A DNA stretch of 64,000 nt from the NCBI GenBank assembly GCA_016710645.1, contig JADJVI010000059.1, forward strand, positions 23,228-87,227, read 5' to 3'. The notes under the pieces were generated by a model, which saw nothing but the letters and a program-made list of their open reading frames with translations, was not told the origin of the DNA and searched no databases. Below, one piece after another: positions 53,277 through 62,444 of this stretch. The stretch is from Actinomycetales bacterium (GTDB lineage Bacteria > Actinomycetota > Actinomycetes > Actinomycetales > Dermatophilaceae). Both the position numbers and the translations under genes were made by a program. Each line of letters begins with the position of its first letter. Positions within the stretch are counted from its first letter, which is position 1.

Positions 53277-54353
53277 TCAGGCGGTCTCGGCTGCCAGCAG
53301 CCCCGCCGCGACGAGCATCGCCGGCACGTCGGTGAGCGAGCGCAGCCCGTCGTTGAGATGGGTGCAAGAACCCGGCCCGTAGAGCGCGGTCGAGACCCGG
53401 TCGCGCAGGTCGTCGCACGGCATACCGAGGACGTGTTGCGAGGACGCGGCGGCGACGGGGCACTCGCGGTGCGGCAGCACCCGCCCTTGCGTCGTGACCT
53501 CCAGGACCGGGTATGCCGTGCGGCCCACCTGAGCGCGCAAGGTGTATTCGTGCAGCACCCGCTCGACGCCCTCGTGGTCGACGAACGAGTCGCGGAACAT
53601 GGCATCGACGTGGATCGGACGCTGCGGGTCATCCAGGCGTTCGGGGTGGGGGTCGAGCCAGGCGTCGATGCGGCGGCGACGGCTGATCCCCCAGATCGGG
53701 GTGGCCGGCCAGGTGTGCCAACCGTGCGGGTCGGCCTCGTCGCGCAGCGGCGGCGCCGGCGGAGTCACCGCCCGGGGCGCGCTGCCGGTCTGGTCGAGGA
53801 TGCGAGCGGCCCGGGAGTCTGACGCCCAGCCGGCGCAGACGTCGAGGCGCCGCCCGGGTTGCGGGAGTGGGTCGCCACCCGAGGCGAGCGCCAGGGCGCG
53901 CCCGCGAGTGAACCCGCTGATGACGAACCCGCCCGGCAGGTCGTCGAGGAGTTGGTGCAGGTCCGAGCCGCTGACGACGTCCTCGCGGATGGTGCGCCAG
54001 AGGCCGGTGCGCCAGCCGACGAGCGCGCGGCGGCCGACGAGTTGGGCCAGGGCCGGACGCCGCGGGTAGGTCGACAGGGCGGTGACGATGCCATCCTCGA
54101 CAGTGAGGGAGGTTAAGGCCGAGCCGATGACGTGGGGGGCGCCGGCCGCGTCGGTGTGCAGGTCGCGGGCTCGGCCGCCGACCTGCAGCGGGCCGTCCGG
54201 GCCGTGCGGGCGGGTGAGATCGAGGCTGGTGGTGCGGCGCACCGAGTTCGGCCGCCGTGGGGGTGTGCCGGGGTGTGGCCCGGGCAGGCCGTTGTGCGCG
54301 AGCGTCTCGGGCGACCCGGACGCTGCTGCATCGGCTGAGAGCGCGGCATCCAC
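53277..54353 (-). CDS. DUF2889 family protein
   Basis: A 358-residue protein resembling DUF2889 (RRTTSLDLTRPHGPDG near the start, RRRRIDAWLDPHPERLDD in the middle, then CDDLRDRVSTALYG and CTHLNDGLRSLTDVP). Function unknown; relatives are found beside catabolic gene sets. The GTG at 54353 has no obvious ribosome binding site. It is divergent from the DUF1295 gene. Confidence 0.78.
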   Translation of the reverse strand: MDAALSADAAASGSPETLAHNGLPGPHPGTPPRRPNSVRRTTSLDLTRPHGPDGPLQVGGRARDLHTDAAGAPHVIGSALTSLTVEDGIVTALSTYPRRPALAQLVGRRALVGWRTGLWRTIREDVVSGSDLHQLLDDLPGGFVISGFTRGRALALASGGDPLPQPGRRLDVCAGWASDSRAARILDQTGSAPRAVTPPAPPLRDEADPHGWHTWPATPIWGISRRRRIDAWLDPHPERLDDPQRPIHVDAMFRDSFVDHEGVERVLHEYTLRAQVGRTAYPVLEVTTQGRVLPHRECPVAAASSQHVLGMPCDDLRDRVSTALYGPGSCTHLNDGLRSLTDVPAMLVAAGLLAAETA

Positions 54354-54416
54354 AGCGCCACGGTATGCCGTGCCACGCCCGCGCGCTGCCCTCTGGCTGC
54401 CGTTACGCTCGCGAAG

Positions 54417-55214
54417 GTGACCCCCTCCTTGCCTTCGATCTTCCTGGTCAGCGCCCTGGCGATCCTCGTCCTGCTGGCCGTGACGGCGGTCATCGCCCGG
54501 CGGCAGGACAAGTACGCCCTCATCGATGTCACGTGGGGGTTGCTCTTCGTGGCGGTGAGTTGGGTCGGGGTCGCCATGAGCGGGGCGACGGCGCGGTCAC
54601 TCGTGCTCGCCGCGCTGGTCACGGTGTGGGGCGGACGGCTCGCGCTGCACTTGGCCCGCCGCACCCGCGGCATGGGCGAGGACCCGCGCTACGTCAAGAT
54701 CCTCTCCGGCGCCCCCGAGGGCAAGAAGTTCGGGTATGCCGTGCGCCGGGTCTTCCTCGTCCAGGGCGTCATCGCGTGGTTCGTCTCGCTGCCGTTGCAG
54801 GTCACGGCATGGACGACGACCACCCATGAGGCGCATCGCGTCGTGGCCGGCGTCGGTTGGCTCGGGGTCGCCCTCGTCGTCGCTGGACTGGTCTTCGAGT
54901 CGGTCGGCGATGCTCAGCTCGCCGCCTTCAAGGCCGACCCGGCCAACCGCGGGCGGCTCATGGATCGGGGGTTGTGGGCCTGGACCCGGCATCCCAACTA
55001 CTTCGGCGACGCCGTGGTGTGGTGGGGTTTCTGGTTCATGGCGCTGCAGGTCAGTCCGGGCTGGGCGACGGTGTTGTCGCCAGTCGCGATGACCATCCTG
55101 TTGGTCAAGGTCAGCGGGGTCGCCCTGCTGGAGAAGTCCATGTCGCAGCGCCCGGGCTGGGCCGATTACGCCGCCCGGACCAGCGCTTTCGTGCCGCGGC
55201 CGCCACGGCGCTGA
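54417..55214 (+). CDS. DUF1295 / steroid 5-alpha-reductase-like membrane protein
   Basis: A 265-residue protein with six or seven membrane segments and the conserved end GLWAWTRHPNYFGDAVVWWG (about 181-200) and LLEKSMSQRPGWADYAARTS, as in DUF1295 proteins related to isoprenylcysteine methyltransferases and steroid reductases. Its substrate is not known. TACGCT lies seven bases before the GTG (leaderless). Confidence 0.9.
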   Translation: MTPSLPSIFLVSALAILVLLAVTAVIARRQDKYALIDVTWGLLFVAVSWVGVAMSGATARSLVLAALVTVWGGRLALHLARRTRGMGEDPRYVKILSGAPEGKKFGYAVRRVFLVQGVIAWFVSLPLQVTAWTTTTHEAHRVVAGVGWLGVALVVAGLVFESVGDAQLAAFKADPANRGRLMDRGLWAWTRHPNYFGDAVVWWGFWFMALQVSPGWATVLSPVAMTILLVKVSGVALLEKSMSQRPGWADYAARTSAFVPRPPRR

Positions 55215-55297
55215 TCCACGCCCGACGGCTGCCGCAAACAGCCCGGGTGGGGCACTATGTGGGGAGGGGATTCACAGGTCCACAGAGAGGTAGACCG

Positions 55298-56221
55298 ATG
55301 CAGAACTCGACGCTGACGGTGAAGGCTGCGGACGGCATACCGCTGCATGTTTACGTGTGGACCCCCGCGGGTGAGCCGAAGGCGGTCGTCCAGATCGCGC
55401 ACGGGATGGCCGAGCACGCGGCGCGCTACGAGCGGTTTGCCGAGCACCTCACGGGCCGCGGGTATGCCGTCTACGCGCAGGACCACCGCGGGCACGGCAA
55501 GACCGCGGGGAGCCTGGACAACGTCGGGTATTTCGCCGACTCGGACGGTTTCGAGAAGGTCGTCGAGGACCTGTATGCCGTGACCCGCAAGATCCAGGCC
55601 GACCACCCCGAGCTGCCGGTGTTCCTCTTCGGCCACAGCATGGGGTCGATCATTGCTCGGGCCTATGTCATGTCCCACGGCGATGCGCTGCGCGGGCTGG
55701 TGTTGACCGGCGCCGGCGGCGACCCTGGTGCGCTGGCCAAGGTGGGGGCGGCGCTGGCCTTCGGCGAGGGGCTGGTACGCGGGCGCAAGGCGCGCAGCAA
55801 GCTGCTGGACACGATGACCTTCGGGAAGTTCAACGACGCCTTCAAACCGGCGCGCACGGGCTTTGACTGGCTGTCCAGGGACAAGGCCGAGGTCGACAAG
55901 TACATCCAAGACCCTTGGTGCGGAGGCGTTTTCACCACCGGGTTCTTCGGTGACCTGCTCCATGGGGTGGGCGTGGTCAACAACCCGGCCAATATCGCGA
56001 CCGTGCCCAAGGACCTGCCGATCTTCGTCCTGTCTGGCGAGAAGGACCCGGTGGGCGACAACGGCAAGGGCGTGCGTCAGGTGGTCGAGCAATACCGCAC
56101 GGCCGGGGTGCGCCACGTCGAGATGCACCTCTACCCGCTCGCGCGGCACGAGATCCTCAACGAGACCAACCGCGACGAGGTCATGAAGGACATCAGCGCC
56201 TGGCTCGACGCCCGCCTGTAG
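55298..56221 (+). CDS. Alpha/beta hydrolase (monoacylglycerol-lipase-like, S33)
   Basis: A 307-residue alpha/beta hydrolase of the serine aminopeptidase S33 / monoglyceride lipase group. Nucleophile Ser lies in FGHSMGSIIA (about 112-121), the oxyanion segment in QIAHGMAEHAARYERFA, Asp in SGEKDPVGD and His in LARHEILNE. No signal peptide, so it acts on intracellular lipids or esters. ATG at 55298 follows GAGAGG. Confidence 0.92.
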   Translation: MQNSTLTVKAADGIPLHVYVWTPAGEPKAVVQIAHGMAEHAARYERFAEHLTGRGYAVYAQDHRGHGKTAGSLDNVGYFADSDGFEKVVEDLYAVTRKIQADHPELPVFLFGHSMGSIIARAYVMSHGDALRGLVLTGAGGDPGALAKVGAALAFGEGLVRGRKARSKLLDTMTFGKFNDAFKPARTGFDWLSRDKAEVDKYIQDPWCGGVFTTGFFGDLLHGVGVVNNPANIATVPKDLPIFVLSGEKDPVGDNGKGVRQVVEQYRTAGVRHVEMHLYPLARHEILNETNRDEVMKDISAWLDARL

Positions 56222-56304
56222 CCCCCTGCGGCGCTCGCGGTCCGACCGCAGACTCGTGAGCGTCGGCGAGGGAATCGGAGTCTGCTGATGTGGCGGATCC
56301 AGAG

Positions 56305-56333
56305 TTGACGACCCTCCCGTTGATCGCTAATAT
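56305..56333 (+). promoter_or_regulatory. Consensus-like promoter of the Fic gene
   Basis: TTGACG (56305-56310), 17-base spacer, TAATAT (56328-56333). The -10 is overlapped by the operator-like palindrome that starts at 56326. Confidence 0.75.
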
Positions 56334-56359
56334 CACTTATGCCCCTAAGTGATACTAGC
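56326..56359 (+). promoter_or_regulatory. 14-bp palindrome overlapping the Fic promoter (probable operator)
   Basis: GCTAATATCACTTA and TAAGTGATACTAGC pair with one mismatch across six bases. Overlap with the -10 box and start region suggests repression, perhaps by the Fic protein's own C-terminal winged helix. Confidence 0.7.
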
Positions 56360-56378
56360 GACTAAGAGGCAGCATCAG

Positions 56379-57644
56379 ATGGATCGACCACGCCACCTCA
56401 GGCGCGCGCTGGCCGGGGGTGAGTTCGACTCAGGGAAACGAGGCAGAGTCGACAATCCGCTGACCATTAGTTGGCCCTCGATCGGTAGCGAAGATGTCGT
56501 CTGGGACGTCCAGCCCCGGGCCGGAATGACCCGCCGAGAGCGGGCCATGATCGGACGCACTTACCGTGCTGCCATCACCGCACCGATCGCGGATCTCGAT
56601 CCCATCCTGTCCGCGCAAAGCCTCGCCGCGGCGGACGAAGCTGCGGCGGCCCTGGCCCGGTTCGATGAGCAGATGGGCCACCGTCTGGCGCCCTATGCGG
56701 CGATCCTGCTGCGCAGCGAAGCGGCGTCATCTTCTCGAATCGAAGGGATCAGCTCTGGAGCCCGGGCAGTGATGGAAGCGGAAGTGACCGGCGGCGGGCG
56801 AGGAAACGCTGCCGAGGTCTACGCCAACACGCTGGCCATGAGAGCGGCCCTGGACTGCGCTGACGGGGTGACCGACGACTCGATCAGGATGATGCACCGC
56901 CACCTTCTGGGGACAGCAGCGCCAGACATCGCGGGACATTGGCGCGACGAACAGGTGTGGATCGGAGCAGACAACAGCCCGCAGACAGCTGACTTCGTTC
57001 CGCCCGCGCCGCAGCGGGTGCCGGCAGCGCTAGCGGACCTGTTCGCCTACACCGAGCGGGAAGATTGGCCCGTCGTCGCTCAGGTGGCGGTGGCGCACGC
57101 GCAGTTCGAGACAATCCACCCGTTCACCGACGGCAACGGTCGAGTGGGCCGCGCCCTGATGCACGTGATGCTGCGCGACAAGGGGGTGACCCGTAATGCG
57201 GCCGTCCCCGTGTCATCCGGATTGCTGGTGCGCCAATCTTCCTATGTTGCGGCTCTCACGTCCTACCGTGCAGGTGACCCTGACGCGATCGTCATGGAAG
57301 TGTCGCGAGCTTGCTTGGAAGCCGCCGAACACGGACGGAACCTGGTCGAGGCCACCGCGGCGATCCGTCAGCGGTGGGCGCACGAGATGCGTTCGGTCCG
57401 CGCCGATTCAGCCGCGCATCGACTGGCCGACGGCCTCATCGGCCAGCCGGTCGTCACCGTGAAGGAGGTCCGGGAAATCTTGGGGACAAAGGACAACGTC
57501 CATCGACACATAGACACACTGGTGGCCCGAGGGGTTCTCGTGCCGGGACAGGACTACCGAACACGCAACCTGACCTGGCGAGCACCGGACGTGCTCGACG
57601 CGCTGGACAACTACTCAGAGGCCGTAGGCCGACGGTCCCACTGA
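56379..57644 (+). CDS. Fic-domain AMP transferase with C-terminal winged helix
   Basis: A 421-residue Fic protein. An N-terminal helical part contains the self-inhibitory motif (S118-xxx-E122-G123 in SSSRIEGI). The Fic core HPFTDGNGRVGRAL has the catalytic His247. The C-terminus (about 355-421, VVTVKEVREILGTKDNVHRH) is a winged helix-turn-helix. Fic enzymes attach AMP to target proteins, and the inhibitory Glu keeps them off. ATG at 56379 is favoured over GTG at 56349, which lies in the palindrome. The gene lacks the dispersed GTATGCC word, hinting at transfer. Confidence 0.93.
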   Translation: MDRPRHLRRALAGGEFDSGKRGRVDNPLTISWPSIGSEDVVWDVQPRAGMTRRERAMIGRTYRAAITAPIADLDPILSAQSLAAADEAAAALARFDEQMGHRLAPYAAILLRSEAASSSRIEGISSGARAVMEAEVTGGGRGNAAEVYANTLAMRAALDCADGVTDDSIRMMHRHLLGTAAPDIAGHWRDEQVWIGADNSPQTADFVPPAPQRVPAALADLFAYTEREDWPVVAQVAVAHAQFETIHPFTDGNGRVGRALMHVMLRDKGVTRNAAVPVSSGLLVRQSSYVAALTSYRAGDPDAIVMEVSRACLEAAEHGRNLVEATAAIRQRWAHEMRSVRADSAAHRLADGLIGQPVVTVKEVREILGTKDNVHRHIDTLVARGVLVPGQDYRTRNLTWRAPDVLDALDNYSEAVGRRSH

Positions 57645-57736
57645 CCGACATCACTCACCTGCCGGATCGCATTCTCAGCCGCTGGGATGTACTCGTCGCC
57701 AACCGCATTTGTGCAGGTCAGAGCCACCCTTAGAGA

Positions 57737-57808
57737 GCCGACGGGGGGACTCGAACCCCCAACCCCCTGTTTACAAGACAGGTGCGCTGCCAATTGCGCC
57801 ACGCCGGC
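57737..57808 (-). tRNA. tRNA-Thr (anticodon UGU)
   Basis: A complete 72-base cloverleaf on the minus strand. The acceptor stem GCCGGCG/CGTCGGC has one G-U pair, the anticodon loop is CTTGTAA and the T arm GGGGG-TTCGAGT-CCCCC is perfect. CCA is not encoded. It reads ACA and other ACN codons. Confidence 0.97.
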
Positions 57809-57862
57809 ACACCCGCCGGAACGGGCCGCACAAGCCTACCCGGGCACGGCATACTCGCCGTC

Positions 57863-58516
57863 ATGCCCAGCGCCGGCCACCTCCTGGCCTTCCTCGCCGC
57901 CGCCGCGATCATCGTCGCGATCCCCGGCCCGAGCCTGCTGTTCACCATCGGCCGCGCGCTGACCGTGGGCCGCCGCGACGCCCTGCTCACCGTCGCCGGC
58001 AACGCCGTCGGCCTGTTCGTCCAGAGCGCACTGGTCGCCGTCGGCCTGGGCGCGGTCCTCGCGGCCTCGGCCACGGCATACACGGCCGTCAAACTCCTCG
58101 GCGCCGCCTACCTCGTCTACCTCGGCGCCCAGGCGATTCGCCACCGCGCCGACCTCGCCACCGCGCTGCGCACCACCGAGACGGCCGGGTATGCCGTGCC
58201 CGTCACCCCCTCACTGCGCGCCCTCGGGCAAGGACTCATGGTCGGGCTGACCAACCCAAAGACGCTGGTGTTCCTGTCGTCGCTCTTGCCCCAGTTCGTC
58301 GACCCGACAGGACCGGCGAGTCTGCAAATGGTCACGCTCGGAACGCTTTTCGCACTCCTGGCGGCAATCGGCGACTCGATCTGGGCGATCGGTGCCGGCA
58401 CGGCTCGCGACTGGTTCGCCCGATCGCCGCAGCGTTTGGGAACGGTCGGCGCTGCTGGCGGCTCGCTGATGATTGCCCTGGGGGTCGCCGCCGCGTTGAC
58501 CGGTGGCACCGACTAG
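57863..58516 (+). CDS. LysE/RhtB-family exporter
   Basis: A 217-residue membrane protein with six predicted helices and the family signature IPGPSLLFTIGRALTVGRR (about 22-40) plus GLTNPKTLVFLSSLLPQF (about 128-145). These carriers export amino acids or related metabolites. ATG at 57863 has CATACT seven bases upstream, itself formed by a GGCATAC word. Confidence 0.92.
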   Translation: MPSAGHLLAFLAAAAIIVAIPGPSLLFTIGRALTVGRRDALLTVAGNAVGLFVQSALVAVGLGAVLAASATAYTAVKLLGAAYLVYLGAQAIRHRADLATALRTTETAGYAVPVTPSLRALGQGLMVGLTNPKTLVFLSSLLPQFVDPTGPASLQMVTLGTLFALLAAIGDSIWAIGAGTARDWFARSPQRLGTVGAAGGSLMIALGVAAALTGGTD

Positions 58517-58565
58517 GGACCGCTGCTTTGGCTACAAGATCTCCTGAAATAGGGGCTCCTACCTC

Positions 58566-58601
58566 TTGTGCTAGAACACCTGTACGTCATATACTTGTTC
58601 T
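58566..58601 (+). promoter_or_regulatory. Promoter with LexA-like box before HNH gene 2
   Basis: TTGTGC (58566-58571) and TATACT (58590-58595) are spaced 18 bases. TAGAACACCTGTACGT (58572-58587), in the spacer, matches 12 of 16 positions of the SOS box TCGAACACATGTTCGA. ATG is six bases past the -10. Confidence 0.6.
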
Positions 58602-60197
58602 ATGACGACGCTCGCTCTCGACCCACGACCACTCGGCGGTATGCCGTGTGATGGTCGGTTGGGTGGCGCGTCGGAGGGGCCGTCGGTGGCGGGGGTTTCG
58701 ACCACGGTGGTGCATGCGACCTGCGATCAGATCCTGGCCCGACTGTCGTCTCCTGAGGCCGGTGTGGTCGTGTCGAGCGCGGACGTGCAGGAAGTGGATC
58801 GGCTCGCTCGTCGGGTGGAGGCGGTGCGGTTGGCGTTGGTCGCTGCAGCTGATCGGCAGCAGGTTCATCGGCGGTGTGGGCATTCGTCGACGTCGGCGTG
58901 GGTGGCTAGCGCGACTCGTTCTGGTGGTGCTGCGGCTGCTCGGGATGTGGCGTTGGCGACGGCGTTGGCCGATGGGTTGGACCGCACCCGGGTGGCGTTC
59001 GAGGCTGGTGAGGTCTCTCGCTCGAACGCGGGGATCATCGCCAGGACCATGGGCAAGTTGCCCGAGACGACCACGGGCGTGGATCGGGAGCGGGTCGAGT
59101 CGGCGTTGGTGCGGGATGCTCGCCGGTTGGACCCGGGCCGGTTGGATCGGGCGGCGAAGCTGGCGTTGGCTGCGGCGGAGAAGACGGCGGCTGAGGTGGC
59201 CGATCACCTTGAGCAGCAGTTGGTGGATGAGGAGCGTCGGGCCTATCGGTTGGCGACGGTGACCATGCACGACCTGGGTGACGGCACGACGAAGTTGGCG
59301 GCGACGTTGCCGACCCCGGCAGCGAAGGCGCTGGGCAAGGTGTTGCAGACGATGACCGCGCCTCGGCGTGACCATCTGCGCAAGGCTGCCGAGGCCGCGT
59401 TGGCGGACGGGCAAGCCCCTGCCGGGTGTCTGGACGACGGCTCGGTCGCTGCTGACTTGTTGAGCGCCACGGGCACGCACGAGCACCCGGCGTTCGGTGC
59501 CGGTTCGCAGGGCACGTCTGGCACTGGTGCCCACCCGCAGTTCGGCGCCAATGGTCACCGGGTTGAGGGTCGGAATGCGGATTGGGCCGACATCGACTGG
59601 GCGCACCGTCGTGGCCGGGCGTTGACCGAGTTGATCGAGCACCTCGACACCGAGAAGCTCACCGGGAAGGTCGCCTCCACCGTCATCATCACCATGACCG
59701 CCGAACAAGTGATGGGCGCCGCGCAAGCAGCCAAACTCCAGCAGACCATCCTGGACGCGACCGGCACACTGATCGACATGGCTCCGAGTTCCGGGGCAGC
59801 GACTACCGACACCGGCCAGTTGATCTCCGCGAGTGCCGCGAGGCGGATCGCCTGTAACGCCGGGATCTTGCCGGTGGTGTTGGGCGGGCCTGGGCACGTC
59901 TTGGATGTGGGGAGGCAGGAGCGGTTCTTCACCGAGCATCAACGCACCGCGCTCGCGACGATCTACGAAACCTGCGCGGCGGAAGACTGCGACCGACCGT
60001 ATGCCTGGTCGGAGTTGCATCACGAAGATCCGTGGTCCAAAGGCGGGTTGACCGATCTCGACCGCGCCATCCCACTGTGCGGCTACCACCACCGCAAGAT
60101 GCACGACCCCGGCTACCACCACCAAATCACCCGAGAGGCCCAGGCACACGGAAACGGCGCGGGGGCGAAGACCGTCCACTTCACCCTGCGGGCATAG
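58602..60197 (+). CDS. DUF222/HNH endonuclease-like protein (13E12 type), copy 2
   Basis: A 531-residue paralogue of the protein at 32.7 kb, with the same order: a GTATGCC-derived GGMP near residue 13, DUF222 domain, variable Gly/Thr/His linker (about 292-315) and HNH domain (CDRPYAWSELHHEDPWSKGG, LCGYHHRKMHDPGY). The linker is shorter than in copy 1. Both share the leaderless promoter with a LexA-like box and degenerate tail repeats after the stop. The protein may be a DNA-damage-induced nuclease; its target is unknown. Confidence 0.9.
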   Translation: MTTLALDPRPLGGMPCDGRLGGASEGPSVAGVSTTVVHATCDQILARLSSPEAGVVVSSADVQEVDRLARRVEAVRLALVAAADRQQVHRRCGHSSTSAWVASATRSGGAAAARDVALATALADGLDRTRVAFEAGEVSRSNAGIIARTMGKLPETTTGVDRERVESALVRDARRLDPGRLDRAAKLALAAAEKTAAEVADHLEQQLVDEERRAYRLATVTMHDLGDGTTKLAATLPTPAAKALGKVLQTMTAPRRDHLRKAAEAALADGQAPAGCLDDGSVAADLLSATGTHEHPAFGAGSQGTSGTGAHPQFGANGHRVEGRNADWADIDWAHRRGRALTELIEHLDTEKLTGKVASTVIITMTAEQVMGAAQAAKLQQTILDATGTLIDMAPSSGAATTDTGQLISASAARRIACNAGILPVVLGGPGHVLDVGRQERFFTEHQRTALATIYETCAAEDCDRPYAWSELHHEDPWSKGGLTDLDRAIPLCGYHHRKMHDPGYHHQITREAQAHGNGAGAKTVHFTLRA

Positions 60198-60519
60198 CGC
60201 CGCCGCGCGTCCTCGTCATCAAACTCGCTGACCGGCCGGACAGCGCTGCGTCGGGGGCGAAGACTGCCAACTTCCAGCTGCGCACCTAGCCACCCACGGG
60301 CGAAGCCTGGCCACCCGGCTTCCGGCTAGGCAGAACGTGCCCGTTGGCGCACTCCTTGCCTAGCGGCCAATCGACACTCGCTTCACCGCCGGTCAGCACC
60401 TCGCCTCACCGCCGGTCAGCACCTCGCCTCACCGCCGGTCAGCACCTCGCCTCACCGCCGGTCAGCACCTCGCCTCACCGCCGGTCAGCACCTCGCCTCA
60501 CCGCCGGTCAGCACCTCGC
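60198..60519. other. Gap between HNH gene 2 and the kinase gene, made of repeats
   Basis: Degenerate copies of the HNH gene end are seen near 60248-60287 and 60298-60330, followed by the six-unit 23-bp array. No gene is seen. Confidence 0.75.
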
Positions 60520-60520
60520 C
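60383..60520. repeat. Six perfect 23-bp tandem repeats at the kinase gene end
   Basis: The unit TCACCGCCGGTCAGCACCTC plus GCC repeats six times without change and abuts the stop of the kinase gene. CCTAGCGGCC, covering that stop, recurs on the other side at about 60359-60368. Confidence 0.95.
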
Positions 60521-62253
60521 TAGCGGCCGGTCGGCAATGGGCCGAGGAATCCCGGCGCCGAGCTGAGCGGCCACCAGAGCACCGCTCCGCCGCGCACGAA
60601 TGCCCACACCGCCAACGCCAGCGACGCGGCGACGAGCATCCCGACGACGACGTCGGTGATCATCCCGGCCCGCACGACCCCACGCACCATGGACCGTGAC
60701 CCGCGGCGCAAGGACGCCCCGCCAGGCCCCCACCACGCCATGAGCAGCGACGCCACCGCACCCACCCCGAGCCCCAGCGGATGAACCGGAGTCGGCGCCC
60801 CACCCGTCGCCGCAGCTAGAGCCAGGGCCACGCAGAACACCATCGCTACGCCGACCAGGACCGGCAGCAGGCCCCCGAGCACCGCGGCCAACGCCGCAGT
60901 GACCACATGCACCGGCGACAAGGCGATCGACAGCGGCACATCGCGCCGCCGATGCCCGAACTCATGCCGTCGCAGCAGCAGCGAGGTCATCGCCTTGTCG
61001 GCGAAGCGCGCCACCCAGGCCCACACCAGCGCCAGCAGCAGTGCCGCCATCGGCGCATTGGCGGCGAGCGCGCCGGTCAGGGCCACCCCCGCGAGCAACG
61101 TGCCGGAGCGGTCCGGGCGTCCGATCCGCGGGTCGGTCTGCCCAGGCTCTACACTCCACTCCTCGTCCCAGGTCGAGACCTCTCCGTCCCACTCCTGGGA
61201 GTGCGGCTCGACATCCTGGCCCTGCCACGCCTGCGGCACCGCGCCGCCCGGACCCCAGCCCTGCTGCTGCGGCAAGGCCCGAGTATGCCGTTGCACCCCC
61301 GGATCAACGGGTGCCGGATCAACGCCATATGGGGGCGAATACCCCACGTAAGGAGGGGAATTGACAGGGGAGGCAGTTGGCGAGCTGGGATCGGGATAGA
61401 TCGGCAACACAGTCGTAGCGACTTCGCCATCGGCATACCGACGCAGTCCCGCCAGCACGGCATCCACCGGCGGACGCTGCGCCGGATCCGGGGACAAGGC
61501 CGCTGCGAGCAAAGGGGCCAGCCGAGGATCAACCCCACCCAGGTCGAACTGCCCGGACCGCACCCGCGCGAGGACGACATCCATCCCACCCGACCCGAAC
61601 GGCGGCCGGCCGGTCGCGGCATACGCGAGCGTCGCCGCCCATCCCCACCAGTCGGTCGCGCCGGTCACTTCGGCGCCCTCGATGATTTCCGGCGCCAGAT
61701 ACCCCGGCGTCCCCATGACCAGCCCCGAGGAGGTGAGCCGCACGTCATCGGCCACGTGAGCGATGCCGAAGTCGATGAGCACCGGCAGCCCGTCGTCGTC
61801 GAGCATGACATTGCCGGGCTTGAGATCGCGGTGCACGATGCCCGCGGCATGGATCGCGTCGAGAGCGTCGGCCAACCCCTGGGCGAGGGTGAGCAGGGCC
61901 GGTCCGGACAACGGCCCGTATGCCGTGACGACGTCATCGAGCGGGTCGCCACCGATGTATCGGGTGACGAGATAGGGCAACGGACCGGAGATATCCGCGT
62001 CGAAGACGGGAGCCACCCGGGGATGATCGACGCGGGCCAGGGTGTCAAGTTCACGCTGCAGCCGGTCGCGAGCTTCGGGATCGTCGGCGATGTGGGGGCG
62101 CAGGACCTTGATCGCCACCGCCCGGCCGGACGGGTCGAGCGCGAGGTGGACCACGCCCATCCCGCCTTGACCGATGCGCTGGATCAACCGATATGGGCCC
62201 AGGCGCTGCATGAGCTGTCGGTCGGCGGCGGCGGGAACCCCGCCGCCCGGCAT
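60520..62253 (-). CDS. Membrane serine/threonine protein kinase
   Basis: A 577-residue kinase of the PknB-like type. The kinase domain (about 20-275) has GQGGMG, Lys in AIKVLRP, HRDLKPGNVML, DFGIAH and APE motifs. A Pro/Gln-rich linker (about 285-385) follows, then a membrane domain with about five helices to the end and no extracellular PASTA repeats, which is unusual for the family. The ATG lies in a GTATGCC word. Function is signalling, with targets unknown. Confidence 0.92.
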   Translation of the reverse strand: MPGGGVPAAADRQLMQRLGPYRLIQRIGQGGMGVVHLALDPSGRAVAIKVLRPHIADDPEARDRLQRELDTLARVDHPRVAPVFDADISGPLPYLVTRYIGGDPLDDVVTAYGPLSGPALLTLAQGLADALDAIHAAGIVHRDLKPGNVMLDDDGLPVLIDFGIAHVADDVRLTSSGLVMGTPGYLAPEIIEGAEVTGATDWWGWAATLAYAATGRPPFGSGGMDVVLARVRSGQFDLGGVDPRLAPLLAAALSPDPAQRPPVDAVLAGLRRYADGEVATTVLPIYPDPSSPTASPVNSPPYVGYSPPYGVDPAPVDPGVQRHTRALPQQQGWGPGGAVPQAWQGQDVEPHSQEWDGEVSTWDEEWSVEPGQTDPRIGRPDRSGTLLAGVALTGALAANAPMAALLLALVWAWVARFADKAMTSLLLRRHEFGHRRRDVPLSIALSPVHVVTAALAAVLGGLLPVLVGVAMVFCVALALAAATGGAPTPVHPLGLGVGAVASLLMAWWGPGGASLRRGSRSMVRGVVRAGMITDVVVGMLVAASLALAVWAFVRGGAVLWWPLSSAPGFLGPLPTGR

Positions 62254-62444
62254 ACCAGCGCCTGAGCACTGGACCGCCCCTGGCCCCCCGGAACCAGGGC
62301 TCCAGAGCCTGGCACCCGACGTACACCCGGCGAGCCGACACAGGTTGACGCACCGGCATACCCATGCCCCGCAGGGGCCGCGCCGATGCCGTCATGGAGA
62401 CAACGGTGTAAGGGACTACCGCTGGACGGAGTCCTTGGTGATGG

